DNA of 64,000 nucleotides from Thermoplasmata archaeon (lineage in GTDB: Archaea; Thermoplasmatota; Thermoplasmata; RBG-16-68-12): the NCBI GenBank assembly GCA_036395115.1, contig DASWDU010000005.1:96560-160559 (forward strand), given 5' to 3'. The first letter of the stretch is position 1. Every line of letters starts with the position of its first letter. Positions 17,315 to 26,635 of the stretch are shown here, piece after piece. The position numbers and the translations under genes were made by a program. The notes below the pieces were generated by a model. It was not told the DNA's origin and made no database searches. It saw only the letters and a program-made list of their open reading frames with translations.

Positions 17315-18079
17315 TTGGAACCCGAGCCGACGCCCCCTCCGGAGACGACGCCACCGCTGCCTCCCGAGGCGCCTCCTCCGCCGCCCGAGGCCGTCCCGGC
17401 CATCGAGCCCGCGGAGACCACGGAAGTTCCTCCCGAAGCTCCCGCAGAAGGCGAGCCCGCTCCGGTGGTCGAGAAGCCGAAGCGCGAGCCGAAGAAACCC
17501 AAGAAACGGCCCAGCTACGAAATGAAGCTCTTCGAGAAGTACGACCTGACCGAGGTCGTCGTGCACGACGCCGGCCTCGCGAAGTACATGAATCTCTCGC
17601 CAATCGTCATCCCGCACACGGGTGGGCGGTACGCGAACAAGCCGTTCGGCAAGGCCAAATCGAACCTCGTGGAGCGGCTGATCAACGGCATGATGCGCAC
17701 GGAGGATTTCACCGGGAAGAAGGCGAAGTCCTACCGGGTCGTGCGCACGGCGTTCGAGATCATCGCGAAGAAGACCGGGAAGAACCCGGTGCAGATCCTC
17801 GTCGATGCGCTCGAGAAGGCCGCGCCGCGCGAGGAGATCACGCGCCTCCGGTTCGGCGGCATCAGCGTGCCCCGCGCCGTCGACGTCGCCCCCTCCCGAC
17901 GGCTCGACCTCGCGCTCCGCAGCATCACGACCGGCGCGGTCTCGGCGACGTTCAAGAACCGCAAGCCCGTCGAGGAGTGCCTCGCGGACGAGATCCTGAT
18001 GGCGGCACGCGGCGACATGCAGAGCTCCGCGATCGCGAAGAAAGAGGAGCTCGAGCGGGTCGCGTCGTCCGCGCGATGA
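17315..18079 (+). CDS. rpsG: 30S ribosomal protein uS7 with long Pro/Glu-rich N-terminal extension
   Basis: A 254-residue uS7, which nucleates assembly of the 3' domain of 16S rRNA and contacts the E-site tRNA. The core (from about residue 68) has the expected AKSNLVERLINGMM and KTGKNPVQILVDALE segments and ends normally. Before it lies an unusual extension of about 65 residues made almost only of Pro, Glu, Ala and Lys. Typical archaeal uS7 is about 190-215 residues. The TTG start at 17315 follows GAGGTGA at Shine-Dalgarno distance and gives a 4-bp gap after rpsL, so the extension is probably translated. No start codon candidate near the core is better supported. Confidence 0.93.
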   Translation: MEPEPTPPPETTPPLPPEAPPPPPEAVPAIEPAETTEVPPEAPAEGEPAPVVEKPKREPKKPKKRPSYEMKLFEKYDLTEVVVHDAGLAKYMNLSPIVIPHTGGRYANKPFGKAKSNLVERLINGMMRTEDFTGKKAKSYRVVRTAFEIIAKKTGKNPVQILVDALEKAAPREEITRLRFGGISVPRAVDVAPSRRLDLALRSITTGAVSATFKNRKPVEECLADEILMAARGDMQSSAIAKKEELERVASSAR

Positions 18080-18100
18080 TTCGCCTCACCTTCACCGAAG

Positions 18101-18110
18101 GCTTAATTAG
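18101..18110 (+). promoter_or_regulatory. TATA-like element before fusA
   Basis: GCTTAATTAG sits in the 75-bp gap between rpsG and fusA, about 45 bp before the ATG. It suggests that aEF-2 can be transcribed separately from the ribosomal proteins. Confidence 0.45.
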
Positions 18111-18154
18111 TCTCGGCTATCTGCGACTCGCGTTCGCGTTCAGGAGCCCGAGAG

Positions 18155-20353
18155 ATGGGACGAAAGGAAGAGAACATCAAGAAAGCCCAGGCGTTGCTCC
18201 ATCTCAAGGACCGCATCCGCAACATCGGCACCGCGGCACACATCGATCACGGGAAAACGACGTTGTCGGATTCGCTAATCGCGGGCGCGGGGATGATTTC
18301 CGAGGAGCTCGCGGGCCAGCAGCTCTTTATGGACTACGACGAACAGGAGCAAGCGCGCGGCATCACGATCAACGCCGCGATCGCGTCGATGGTCCATGAC
18401 TTCGAAGGCGGCCAGTACCTGATCAATCTGATCGACACGCCGGGCCACGTCGACTTCGGCGGGGACGTAACCCGTGCGATGCGCGCCATCGATGGCGTGA
18501 TCATCCTCGACGACTCCGTCGAAGGGATCATGCCGCAGACGGAGACGGTCATCCGCCAGGCGCTCAAGGAGCGGGTGAGGCCGGTCCTCTTCATCAACAA
18601 GGTGGACCGCCTCGTGAACGAGTTGAAAATCAGCCCGGAGCAGATGCAGCAGCGATTCCAGAAGATCATCACGGAGGTCAACAATCGCATCCGGAAATGG
18701 CTGCCCGAGGACCTCGGAGAGAAGTGGATGGTGAACGTCGAGGCGGGCAGCGTCGCGTTCGGGAGCGCGTACCACAAGTGGGCCGTGAGCGCCCCCTTCA
18801 CGAAGCGGACGGGCATCGGGTTCAAGGACATCTACAAGCACTGTCAAGAGGGGACGATGAAGGAGCTCGCGAAGAAGGCGCCTCTCCACAGCGTCGTGCT
18901 GAACATGGTCATCCGCCACCTGCCGAATCCGCTCGAAGCACAGAAGATCCGGATCCCGATCATCTGGAAGGGAGACCCGCAGTCGCCCATCGGCAAAGCG
19001 ATGATGACCGTCGACGAGAACGGCCCGGTCGGGTTCATGGTGACGAAAATCATCGTCGATCCCCAGGCGGGCGAAGTCGCCGCCGGTCGCCTCTATTCGG
19101 GCAAGATTCGCCGGGGCCAAGAGCTGTGGGTCAGCGGGATGCCGAAGCCCCAGCGCGCGCAGACCGTCGCGATGATCGTCGGCCCGGACCGCATCCCCGT
19201 CGACGAGATCGATGCGGGGAACGTCGTCGCGGTCGTCGGGCTGCGGGACGCGGTCGCCGGCTCGACCGTGAGCGACGACAAGGAGATGCAGCCGTTCGAG
19301 AAAATCGTCCACTATTCGGACCCTGTCGTGACAATCGCCGTCGAAGCGAAGTCAACGTCGGACCTCCCAAAGCTCGTCGAGGCGCTCCGCCTCTTGGCGA
19401 AAGCGGACCCGAGCATCCAGGTGGAGATCAACCAGGAGACCGGGGAGCACCTGATCTCCGGGATGGGGGAACTCCACCTCGAGATCACGATCTACCGGGT
19501 CCAGAACGACTACAAGATCCCCGTCACGACGAGCACTCCCATCGTCGTCTACCGGGAGGGCGTGGGCGGCAGGGGCGGGCCGTTCGAAGGCAAGTCGCCG
19601 AACAAGCACAACCGCTTCTACATGGAGGTCGAACCGCTCGAGGAGAAGGTCGTCGCCGCGATCCGCGCCGGCGAGATCGCGTCCGGGCAGCGCATCAAGG
19701 ATTCGAAGGTGCTCGCGAAGAAACTCGAGGAGCTCGGGATGGACCGGAACGACGCGAAGAACGTCGTCTGGATTCAAGACACGAACATGCTGCTGGACGC
19801 GACGAAGGGGATCCAGTATCTCCACGAGACGATGGAGCTGATCAAGGAGGCGTACATCGAGGCGATGAACCGCGGCCCGCTCGCGGCGGAGAAAGGTATG
19901 GCCCTGAAGGTGAGCCTCGTCGACGCAAAGCTCCACGAGGACTCCGTCCACCGCGGGCCGGCACAGGTCATCCCCGCCGCCCGATCGTCGATCTACGGCG
20001 CGATGGTCCAAGCGGGGCGGAGCCTCCTCGAGCCGATCCAGAAGGTCTTCATCAACGTGCCACAGGACTTCATGGGCTCCGCGATCGGGGACGTCCAGAG
20101 CCGCCGCGGTGTAATCGAGGACATCACCCAGGAAGGCGAGATCACGGTCATCCACGCGAAGGCGCCGGTCGCAGAGATGTTCGGCTTCGCATCGGCGATC
20201 CGCTCGGCGACGCAGGGACGCGCCCTGTGGTCGACGGAGAACAGCGGCTTCGAGCCCGTGCCGGGGAACCTTCAGGACGAGGTCGTCCGGGCGATCCGCA
20301 CCCGGAAGGGACTGCCGCCGGAGCCGTACGACGAAGCCTACTACGCGGCGTGA
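18155..20353 (+). CDS. fusA: Elongation factor 2 (aEF-2)
   Basis: A 732-residue translocation GTPase. The G-domain motifs are clear: AHIDHGKTT (G1), RGITI (G2), DTPGHVDF (G3) and NKVD (G4). In domain IV the block LHEDSVHRGPAQVIPA contains the histidine that is converted to diphthamide in archaea and eukaryotes. Length and order of domains are normal. The start is ATG 18155 with a TATA-like GCTTAATTAG about 45 bp upstream, so fusA may have its own promoter inside the str operon. Confidence 0.97.
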   Translation: MGRKEENIKKAQALLHLKDRIRNIGTAAHIDHGKTTLSDSLIAGAGMISEELAGQQLFMDYDEQEQARGITINAAIASMVHDFEGGQYLINLIDTPGHVDFGGDVTRAMRAIDGVIILDDSVEGIMPQTETVIRQALKERVRPVLFINKVDRLVNELKISPEQMQQRFQKIITEVNNRIRKWLPEDLGEKWMVNVEAGSVAFGSAYHKWAVSAPFTKRTGIGFKDIYKHCQEGTMKELAKKAPLHSVVLNMVIRHLPNPLEAQKIRIPIIWKGDPQSPIGKAMMTVDENGPVGFMVTKIIVDPQAGEVAAGRLYSGKIRRGQELWVSGMPKPQRAQTVAMIVGPDRIPVDEIDAGNVVAVVGLRDAVAGSTVSDDKEMQPFEKIVHYSDPVVTIAVEAKSTSDLPKLVEALRLLAKADPSIQVEINQETGEHLISGMGELHLEITIYRVQNDYKIPVTTSTPIVVYREGVGGRGGPFEGKSPNKHNRFYMEVEPLEEKVVAAIRAGEIASGQRIKDSKVLAKKLEELGMDRNDAKNVVWIQDTNMLLDATKGIQYLHETMELIKEAYIEAMNRGPLAAEKGMALKVSLVDAKLHEDSVHRGPAQVIPAARSSIYGAMVQAGRSLLEPIQKVFINVPQDFMGSAIGDVQSRRGVIEDITQEGEITVIHAKAPVAEMFGFASAIRSATQGRALWSTENSGFEPVPGNLQDEVVRAIRTRKGLPPEPYDEAYYAA

Positions 20354-20428
20354 TGTCCGGCGAAGGGTTCCCTCACCGCCATTCGCAATCCTGAAGTCTC
20401 CTCACGACGATCGACTGCCCTGAGCACC

Positions 20429-20983
20429 ATGACCACGGACCGACGTTTCAGCCGCTTCAGCAAATCTCGGGACACCGCCGCCTTCAGCCTCACGGAGATT
20501 CCGGACGGCGGCGTCTGCCTGTCCGCGTTCCTGATCCTCACGGAAGCCGGACAACCGTCGCGCATCCTGATGGGCCACATGAATCCCGAGGCGCGGTGGG
20601 ACCACATCGGGGCGCTCGATCCGAAGCGGGTCGAAGTGCACTCGCGCGCCTGGATGCTTCCGTCGTCCCACCTCATCTATCTCGAATCGCCCCAAGGCGC
20701 CGCTCGACGGATCGCGCGGGAACAGCTGAATCTCCCGAACGTCGAGCTCTCGGGGCCGCTGGTCGTCTCGGAGGCATACACGCCGAAGCGCTTCCCCGGA
20801 ACACAGCATCACTGGGACGTCGAATTCCTGTTCCGCGGAGAGCTCGCGGGCCCGGACGTCCCGCGCGCCGCCGCGTGGAAGGAGCTGGCGTTCGTCGACC
20901 TGCGCCGCACGCCGAAAGCCGAGATTGCACGTTCCCACGAAGACATCATCGAGTCCGCCGGCCTGCGGTTCGGGACGGACTGA
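20429..20983 (+). CDS. Nudix-like protein with degenerate Nudix box
   Basis: A 184-residue protein whose fold pattern resembles Nudix hydrolases of the GDP-mannose mannosyl hydrolase kind. The Nudix box region at about 85-102 reads E-SPQGAAR-RIAREQLNL. The leading Glu86, Arg94 and Glu98 are present, but the expected REUxEE is changed to RIAREQ, so normal pyrophosphohydrolase activity is doubtful. The gene stands between fusA and the EF-1alpha gene, in the same direction, an odd insertion into a conserved translation operon. A binding or sensing role in translation is a possibility but is speculative. Confidence 0.65.
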   Translation: MTTDRRFSRFSKSRDTAAFSLTEIPDGGVCLSAFLILTEAGQPSRILMGHMNPEARWDHIGALDPKRVEVHSRAWMLPSSHLIYLESPQGAARRIAREQLNLPNVELSGPLVVSEAYTPKRFPGTQHHWDVEFLFRGELAGPDVPRAAAWKELAFVDLRRTPKAEIARSHEDIIESAGLRFGTD

Positions 20984-21052
20984 GCGGGCCTCCTCGCGGC
21001 CCGTTCCTATGGAGAAAATCGGGCGGGAGAATCAAGCGTGCGGGTGGGAAAG

Positions 21053-21060
21053 CATAAATA
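21053..21060 (+). promoter_or_regulatory. TATA-like element before the EF-1alpha gene
   Basis: CATAAATA lies about 40 bp before the ATG at 21099, in a GC-rich background. It is a good archaeal TATA match and implies a separate promoter for EF-1alpha and uS10. Confidence 0.55.
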
Positions 21061-21098
21061 CAGCAGGATGATTAGGCGCGTCCCACGGAGCGAAAAGC

Positions 21099-22373
21099 AT
21101 GCCCGCGAAGCCCCACCTGAACCTCGTGTTCATCGGCCACGTCGACCACGGGAAGTCGACGACGGTCGGCCGGATCCTCTACGACACGGGAAACATCGAC
21201 CCGCACGAACTCGAGAACCTGAAGAAGCTCGCCGAGCAGATGGGCAAGGCGACCTTCGAGTTCGCGTTCGTGATGGACCAGGTCAAGGAGGAGCGGGAGC
21301 GCGGCCTGACGATCGACGTCGCGCACAAGCGCTTCGACACGGACAAGTACTATTTCACGATCATCGACGCCCCGGGCCACCGGGACTTCGTCAAGAACAT
21401 GATCACGGGCACGTCCCAGGCGGACGCCGCCGTCCTCGTCGTCGGCGCGGCGGAGGGCGTTCAGACGCAGACCAAGGAGCACATCTACCTCGCGAAGGTC
21501 CTCGGGGTCGAGCAGATGATCGTCGCGATCAACAAGATGGACGCGACGAAGCCCGAATACTCGGAGAAGCGCTTCACGGAGCTGAAGACGGAACTGAGCG
21601 GCCTCCTGAAGGTCTCCGGCTTCAAGGTCGACAAGATCCCCTTCATCCCGATCAGCTCGTACAAGGGCGAGAACATCGCGAAGGCGTCGACGAAGATGGG
21701 GTGGTACAAGGGCCCTGCCCTCGTCCCTGCGCTGAACGATCTCAGTGTGCCGCCGAAGCCGACGAACCTCCCGCTCCGGCTCCCCGTGCAGGACGTCTAC
21801 TCGATCACCGGCGCCGGCACGGTGCCCGTCGGACGGGTCGAGACGGGCGTGCTGAAGGTCGGGATGAAGGTCCACTTCATGCCCGCCGACAAGGTGGGCG
21901 AGGTCAAGTCGATCGAGATGCACCACGAGCAGATCCCGCAGGCGGAGCCGGGCGACAACGTCGGATTCAACGTGCGCGGGGTCGACAAGAAGGACCTCCG
22001 CCGGGGCGACGTCGCCGGGCCGCCGGACAACCCGCCGACCGTCGCGAAGTCCTTCACGGCGCAGATCGTCGTCCTGAATCATCCAAGCGTCATCACGGCC
22101 GGGTACACGCCGGTCTTCCACGCGCACACGGCCCAGGTCGCCGGCACCTTCGAGGAGATCATCGCGGTGCTCGACCCGAAGACGGGCGCGCCGAAGCCCG
22201 AGAAACCCGACTTCCTCAAGACCGGCGACGCGGCCCGCGTCAAGATCCGACCGACGAAACCCCTCGTGATCGAGGCGTTCAAGGCGTTTCCCCAGATGGG
22301 GCGGTTCGCGGTCCGCGACATGGGGCAGACCGTCGCGGCGGGCCAGGTCATCGACGTCGAGAAGGCGAAGTGA
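21099..22373 (+). CDS. tuf: Elongation factor 1-alpha (aEF-1A)
   Basis: A 424-residue GTPase that brings aminoacyl-tRNA to the ribosome. G1 is GHVDHGKST, the switch region has [11 protein letters not shown]3 is DAPGHRDFV and G4 is NKMD; the three-domain length is normal for archaea. It is followed 37 bp later by the uS10 gene, the usual archaeal arrangement. The strong TATA-like box upstream fits a highly expressed gene. Confidence 0.97.
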   Translation: MPAKPHLNLVFIGHVDHGKSTTVGRILYDTGNIDPHELENLKKLAEQMGKATFEFAFVMDQVKEERERGLTIDVAHKRFDTDKYYFTIIDAPGHRDFVKNMITGTSQADAAVLVVGAAEGVQTQTKEHIYLAKVLGVEQMIVAINKMDATKPEYSEKRFTELKTELSGLLKVSGFKVDKIPFIPISSYKGENIAKASTKMGWYKGPALVPALNDLSVPPKPTNLPLRLPVQDVYSITGAGTVPVGRVETGVLKVGMKVHFMPADKVGEVKSIEMHHEQIPQAEPGDNVGFNVRGVDKKDLRRGDVAGPPDNPPTVAKSFTAQIVVLNHPSVITAGYTPVFHAHTAQVAGTFEEIIAVLDPKTGAPKPEKPDFLKTGDAARVKIRPTKPLVIEAFKAFPQMGRFAVRDMGQTVAAGQVIDVEKAK

Positions 22374-22410
22374 CCTCACGTCCGCGAGATCCGAATCCCC
22401 AGGTTGACGT

Positions 22411-22722
22411 ATGGCTCAGAAGGCACGGATCTCGCTCAGCGGAACGGACCCGAAGAAGGTCGACAACGTGTGCCAGCAGATCAAGCTGATCAGCGAGCGG
22501 ACGGGCGTCGCGATGTCCGGGCCGATCCCGCTCCCGACGAAGCGGCTCCTCGTGCCCGTCCGCAAGTCGCCGGACGGCGAGGGCAGCGAGACGTGGGACC
22601 GCTGGGAGATGCGGATCCACAAGAGGCTCATCGACCTCGACGCGGACGAGCGGGCGTTGCGGCAGCTCATGCGCATCCAGGTGCCGGACGGCGTGAACAT
22701 CGAGATCGTCTTGCGATCGTGA
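22411..22722 (+). CDS. rpsJ: 30S ribosomal protein uS10
   Basis: A 103-residue uS10, a component of the small-subunit head. The segment [22 protein letters not shown] and the C-terminal [15 protein letters not shown] are characteristic of archaeal uS10, and the length is typical. It is the last gene of the translation cluster and converges with the membrane protein gene on the other strand, with stop codons only 3 bp apart. Confidence 0.96.
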   Translation: MAQKARISLSGTDPKKVDNVCQQIKLISERTGVAMSGPIPLPTKRLLVPVRKSPDGEGSETWDRWEMRIHKRLIDLDADERALRQLMRIQVPDGVNIEIVLRS

Positions 22723-22725
22723 GCC

Positions 22726-23226
22726 TCAGCGCGGCTCGAGATAGGTTCGGGAGAGCGCGAGCAAGGCGACGACGTCGACCACGAACAGGGCGAATCCCGA
22801 TGCGACGATCGCGGTCGGGAGATTCGCGAGGACGAGCACGATCGGCCCGAATCCGGCCGCGGACGCGAACGCCACGGGCCACGCCCAGAACCGGCGGCGC
22901 AGGAAGCCGATCCCCGTCGCGAGGGCGACGAGCGGGGCGTAGCCGCTGAGGAAGGCGTGGCCGAGCGGGTCGAGGTGTGCCCACAGGATCGCCAGGAGGA
23001 CGGAGAGGATCCATCCCGCCGCGGGCGCCATCGCGGGCCACGGCCTTTGATCCGCCACGATGCTCACGAGCGCCAGGACGACGGCCAGGGCGGCCGCGGA
23101 GACGACCGCCCACGGCGAGCCGGAAATCTGGCCGAACTCGATCGCGCCCGTGAGGAGAGCGAGGCTCCCGCCGACGAGGCTCAGTCCGACGAACCAGCGC
23201 AACGCGGCTTCGGTCCGCGGCGTCAC
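22726..23226 (-). CDS. Small integral membrane protein, unknown
   Basis: A 166-residue, very hydrophobic protein with about five predicted transmembrane helices and short loops; the two ends are polar. I recognise no family, and no catalytic motif is visible. It converges with rpsJ and lies 75 bp downstream of the divergently unrelated surface protein gene on the same strand. Its codon use is like that of the rest of the region. Confidence 0.62.
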   Translation of the reverse strand: MTPRTEAALRWFVGLSLVGGSLALLTGAIEFGQISGSPWAVVSAAALAVVLALVSIVADQRPWPAMAPAAGWILSVLLAILWAHLDPLGHAFLSGYAPLVALATGIGFLRRRFWAWPVAFASAAGFGPIVLVLANLPTAIVASGFALFVVDVVALLALSRTYLEPR

Positions 23227-23301
23227 GCCCCCGGCATCCGCGGCGGGCGGAAAAGCGTTCGGCCGTTCGTGGCGATGCCTTCGTCGGAAATCCGGGCGGC
23301 C

Positions 23302-24960
23302 TCAGTCGCCGCCGGTCTTCCGCCGCCTCCGCACCGCGACGTACGCCGAGACGACCACGATCGCCCCGAGGACGAGCATCAGGAACCAGAAGTCGATCGC
23401 CGGGACCCCTTGAGCCGAGGGCCCGCCGCCGCCGTACACGAACGGAACGCTCGCCTCGGCGACGTTGCCTGCTCGGTCCGTCGCTCGGACGGTCACGAAG
23501 TGCGGACCGATCGTCGGCGAGGGTACGTCGTACGTCGTCGCGCCCGTAGCGACGACGGGCGAGCCGCCGTCGTAGGCGACCTCGACCCGCGCGATCCCCG
23601 ACAAGTCGTCCGACGCGGTCCACGCCACCGTCACGCCGCCGTACACGGTCGAGCCGCCCGCGGGGCCGGTCAGCGAGAGGGAGGGAGGGGTCGCGTCCAC
23701 CGTCACGGCGACCGTCGTCTCGGCGACGTTCCCCGCGCGGTCGAACGCCTTGAGGAGGACGGTCCGTGCGCCCTCCGGCACGTTCGGGAACGTGTAGCCG
23801 GCCGCCTCGGCCAGCCGCACAGCCGGTCCTCCGTCGAGGGACAGCTCGTACCCGTCGATCCCGGAGATCGCGTCGGCGCCGAGCCAGAGCAGTTGCAGCT
23901 GCCTCGAGTTGACGTACGGTCCGGCGGGGGCGACGACGGTCATGCTCGGAGGCGTCGTATCGACGGCGAACGGGACCGTCTGCGTCGCGACGTTGCCCGC
24001 GCCGTCAATCGCGACCACGCTGACCGCGTGTCCGCCTTCGGGGAGGTCCGCGAGGGGATAGGAGGTCGCGTCCGCCGCGAGCTCGACGGACGGGTTCGAG
24101 TCGACGGTCAGCCGGACGGCCGAGATTCCGGCCCCGGTGTCCCGCGCGGTCCAGCGAACGTCGACGGCCGTGGTGTTCACGAACGAGCCGCGCAGCGGCG
24201 CCGTGACCTGGAGCTCCGGCGCCTTCGGATCGAAGTGGAAGGGAATCCCCAGGCGGGCCTCGTTGCCCGCGCGGTCCGTCGCCGTGACGATGGCGGTGTG
24301 ATCCCCTACCCCCTGGAGCGCCAGGTCCGTCTGGCCCGCCGCATCCGAGAAGGCGACGGGGGGCGCGGCGTCGAGCGACACGTCGACGGAAGCGACGCCG
24401 GAGACGGCGTCCTCGGCGACCCATTTCAGGACCGTGCGGCTGGTCCATTCGCCCGGAACGGGCGTCTCGACGAACAGGTCCGGCGGGTGCGTGTCGAGGA
24501 TCGTCTCCGCCTTCGCGGCGTCCGGGCCCGGCTCCCGCCAGTGGCCGCGGTCCACCGCGATCGTCGAGAACTCGTAGGCGTCTTCGCCGCCCGTGTAGTA
24601 CGTGTCGAAAGGAATCGTCCCGTTCGGGTCGTCCGTCCCGAAGCCGAGCGCACCGTACCATTCGCCGCTCGGGTTCCACGGGGGCGCGTAGCGCGTCCAG
24701 TTCGGCGTGTGAAGGCTCCGGTAGTACAGCTCGGTCCAGAATACGCCGCTATTCCCGGAAGACCCGCGGGACGTGAAGTTCAGGCTCACGACCTGCTGGC
24801 TCGTGTACTCGGGGAGCGGCGCGATCTCCGATTCCGGCGCGCGGTCGGCGGCCACGACGGCAAGAGGCAAGCTCGGCACGATCCCGGCCGGGCCGAAATA
24901 CGCCGCCAAGACGAGCGTTATCACGGAAACCGCGGCGAGAGCCGCCATCCTCCTCAACAT
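23302..24960 (-). CDS. Surface protein with repeated Ig-like domains and C-terminal anchor
   Basis: A 552-residue exported protein. A signal segment ([21 protein letters not shown]) is followed by a unique region with LYYRS and then four Ig-like beta-sandwich repeats of about 90 residues. Each repeat ends in a variant of A.DRAGN.A ([36 protein letters not shown]), the hallmark of extracellular bacterial-type Ig-like modules in adhesive or scaffold proteins. One C-terminal transmembrane helix with a basic tail anchors it. It probably forms part of the cell envelope; a ligand cannot be inferred. Confidence 0.75.
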   Translation of the reverse strand: MLRRMAALAAVSVITLVLAAYFGPAGIVPSLPLAVVAADRAPESEIAPLPEYTSQQVVSLNFTSRGSSGNSGVFWTELYYRSLHTPNWTRYAPPWNPSGEWYGALGFGTDDPNGTIPFDTYYTGGEDAYEFSTIAVDRGHWREPGPDAAKAETILDTHPPDLFVETPVPGEWTSRTVLKWVAEDAVSGVASVDVSLDAAPPVAFSDAAGQTDLALQGVGDHTAIVTATDRAGNEARLGIPFHFDPKAPELQVTAPLRGSFVNTTAVDVRWTARDTGAGISAVRLTVDSNPSVELAADATSYPLADLPEGGHAVSVVAIDGAGNVATQTVPFAVDTTPPSMTVVAPAGPYVNSRQLQLLWLGADAISGIDGYELSLDGGPAVRLAEAAGYTFPNVPEGARTVLLKAFDRAGNVAETTVAVTVDATPPSLSLTGPAGGSTVYGGVTVAWTASDDLSGIARVEVAYDGGSPVVATGATTYDVPSPTIGPHFVTVRATDRAGNVAEASVPFVYGGGGPSAQGVPAIDFWFLMLVLGAIVVVSAYVAVRRRRKTGGD

Positions 24961-25161
24961 ACCGAACCCTCATAGGATAGACTGGTGTGAAGGTACATAG
25001 CCCTTCCGTCGCGCCGGCCCGCCAGGGACCGCCGGGACCAAAGCTCAGAATGAACGAGGAAAGCCCGTGTCGCCCGAGGCCGCTCGAACGGAACGGCTTC
25101 CGATCGGCATCAGAGACCCGCGCGGAAAGTTTCATGTGAACGGCGACGCTGTGCGCGCGTC

Positions 25162-25233
25162 GGGCCGGTAGATCAGCGGAAGATCGCCTGCTTTGCAAGC
25201 AGGAAGTCCTGGGTTCAAATCCCAGCCGGTCCA
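25162..25233 (+). tRNA. tRNA-Ala (anticodon UGC)
   Basis: A complete cloverleaf can be folded. The 7-bp acceptor stem pairs 25162-25168 with 25226-25232 and contains the G3:U70 wobble pair (25164 with 25230), the main identity element of tRNA-Ala. The anticodon stem CCTGC/GCAGG encloses the loop TTTGCAA with anticodon TGC at 25194-25196. The T-arm CTGGG-TTCAAAT-CCCAG is standard, and the discriminator is A25233. CCA is not encoded and there is no intron. The last bases of this gene recur at 26487-26500. Confidence 0.95.
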
Positions 25234-25234
25234 T
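25221..25234 (+). repeat. 14-bp direct repeat, copy 1 (3' end of tRNA-Ala)
   Basis: CCCAGCCGGTCCAT covers the end of the tRNA gene and one base beyond it. The identical 14 bp occur in the same orientation at 26487-26500. tRNA 3' ends are the usual attachment sites of archaeal integrating elements, so this could be an att core; no integrase gene remains between the copies. Confidence 0.55.
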
Positions 25235-25350
25235 GCCCCAATACATCGGAACTGGCGGATGCAATCAGGCAAGAAAGAGAAAGGGTGGAGGTTGCTCTTT
25301 GCTTTCACGGCTACGATCGTTGCCGAACGCCCCTGTATTCCGTGGGAATC

Positions 25351-25358
25351 TTATTTAG
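25351..25358 (+). promoter_or_regulatory. TATA-like element before the ankyrin gene
   Basis: TTATTTAG lies about 25 bp before ATG 25379, the spacing of a leaderless archaeal gene. This decides the choice of that ATG over in-frame upstream candidates such as ATG 25260. Confidence 0.5.
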
Positions 25359-25378
25359 CCCAGTTCATAGTTGCCGCG

Positions 25379-25777
25379 ATGACGCCGCTTGACCGCGAAG
25401 GCCGCCAACCGCTGCACTATGCAGCCATGGCGAACGATTCGGCGAAGGTCGCTGAGCGCCTCGCTGCCGGCGATGACGCCAATCTTGGGGACCGGATGGG
25501 CATGACCCCGCTGCATCTGGCCTGCCAGGAAGGGGCCACCACAGCCGCAGCTCTTCTTCTGGATGCGGGGGCGAACGTCAACCGGCCCAACAGGCACGGC
25601 AACACACCGCTGTTTGTTGCGGTGTTCAACTCACGCGGCCGCGGGGACCTGATTCGACTGCTCCGCTCAAGGGGCGCAAATCCGCTGTACGTGAACAAAG
25701 CTGGGCAGACCCCGCTCGGCCTCGCACGAATCATTGGCAACCACGACGTGGCCCAGTTCTTCTCGGACTTGCCATGA
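25379..25777 (+). CDS. Ankyrin-repeat protein
   Basis: A 132-residue protein consisting almost wholly of ankyrin repeats: about four units with the typical GxTPLHxA (GMTPLHLACQEG, GNTPLFVAVFNS, GQTPLGLARIIG) and the preceding GADP/GANV turns. Ankyrin arrays bind other proteins; no partner or enzyme domain is present. It has neither a signal nor a membrane segment, so it is cytoplasmic. It sits in a less GC-rich stretch just after tRNA-Ala and before a copy of the tRNA end, which suggests acquisition by an integrating element, perhaps from bacteria. Confidence 0.8.
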   Translation: MTPLDREGRQPLHYAAMANDSAKVAERLAAGDDANLGDRMGMTPLHLACQEGATTAAALLLDAGANVNRPNRHGNTPLFVAVFNSRGRGDLIRLLRSRGANPLYVNKAGQTPLGLARIIGNHDVAQFFSDLP

Positions 25778-25922
25778 AATCGAGTACGACGACCCCGCGG
25801 ATTCCAACGTTGCGACAGCATGTCGTTGCGGGATGGCGCCGACGATTTTCGCTCCGACATGAAGGAACGGACGCGCGTTGCGGCCAAAGACCTAAATCCA
25901 ACCCTCACTCTTGTGCCGCCCT

Positions 25923-26363
25923 ATGCCGATGATTGACGTGTACGCACCGCGAGATATTTTCCCTGCAGGGACCGAGGGCCTGCTGGGCAAGGAACTTACG
26001 ATGGCAGTTCTCCGTGCCGAGGGTGTGGCAACCCCCGGGCCCTTCCATCTGAACAATACCGCGGCGTTCCTTCACCTCATGGAGCCGGGTCATATTCACA
26101 CCGCGGCAACCCTCTCCGCCCGCACCGTCCGCGTCCAGGTCATCACGCCGCCTGCGGCGTTAACGCGCGAAGGGCAGAAGCAACTCGTAAAAGAGATCAC
26201 CGAGATCGTAACCAAGGTCTCCAACGACCCGACCCAATCCAGTCGCACGTGGGTGATTCTCACGGAGGCAGCCGAGGGCGGTTGGGGGCTCTCGGGCACC
26301 GCCTTTGGCCGGGAAGAATTCGCGGCGCTCGCAGCCAAGGCGGCTGCGGCACGCGCGAAGTAA
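25923..26363 (+). CDS. Tautomerase-superfamily protein
   Basis: A 146-residue protein of the 4-oxalocrotonate tautomerase superfamily. The ATG at 25923 is chosen because it gives M-P-M-I-D-V, leaving Pro as residue 1 after methionine removal; Pro1 is the catalytic base of the family. The sequence is about twice the length of a minimal subunit, so it is a two-unit fusion (first unit to about residue 70; second unit from about VRVQVITPPAALT), as in cis-CaaD or MSAD relatives. The substrate is unknown. A TATA-like CCTAAATCC lies about 30 bp upstream. It shares the lower-GC islet with the ankyrin gene. Confidence 0.72.
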   Translation: MPMIDVYAPRDIFPAGTEGLLGKELTMAVLRAEGVATPGPFHLNNTAAFLHLMEPGHIHTAATLSARTVRVQVITPPAALTREGQKQLVKEITEIVTKVSNDPTQSSRTWVILTEAAEGGWGLSGTAFGREEFAALAAKAAAARAK

Positions 26364-26635
26364 GCGCACAATCAGTCTAGGAATCCGAGTCCCTATGGCG
26401 TGACTCCGGCCGAGTCCGGCGGCGGACCTCCTGGGCGTTCGGCGGCTTGTGACGCCGAGAGGATTTGAACCTCGGCAAGTTTGGAGCCCAGCCGGTCCAT
26501 CCTTCTCGGCCGCGCGACAGGTCGACCTCGGGGCGCGCGGGACGAGGAACACAACCAGGCGGTCGCCCGGAGAGGTCGCCCGGGCACTGAGGCCCCAATG
26601 AAGGCGAACGAGATAGGTGCGGGGTCGGCCCGCGT
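26364..26635. other. Gene-free stretch with tRNA-like remnants
   Basis: No protein gene is supported here. On the minus strand, 26452-26476 reads like a tRNA T-arm (GAGGTTCAAATCCTC), but no complete cloverleaf can be built around it: the acceptor 5' half is missing and there is no room for a variable loop. Immediately beside it lies the second copy of the tRNA-Ala 3' end. Together they look like a scar left by insertion or rearrangement at tRNA genes. Confidence 0.5.
26487..26500 (+). repeat. 14-bp direct repeat, copy 2 (possible att remnant)
   Basis: CCCAGCCGGTCCAT is an exact copy of the 3' end of the tRNA-Ala gene, 1266 bp downstream of it, in the same orientation. The bases on either side differ from the tRNA copy. 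The segment between the copies holds the ankyrin and tautomerase genes. Confidence 0.55.

Noticed and set aside
26440..26500. Possible second tRNA gene on the minus strand (T-arm and a CTCCAAA loop resembling a tryptophan anticodon loop)
   Set aside because: No acceptor 5' strand pairs with CGGCGTC, the D-arm is missing, and there is no variable loop between the supposed anticodon and T stems. It is at most a fragment.
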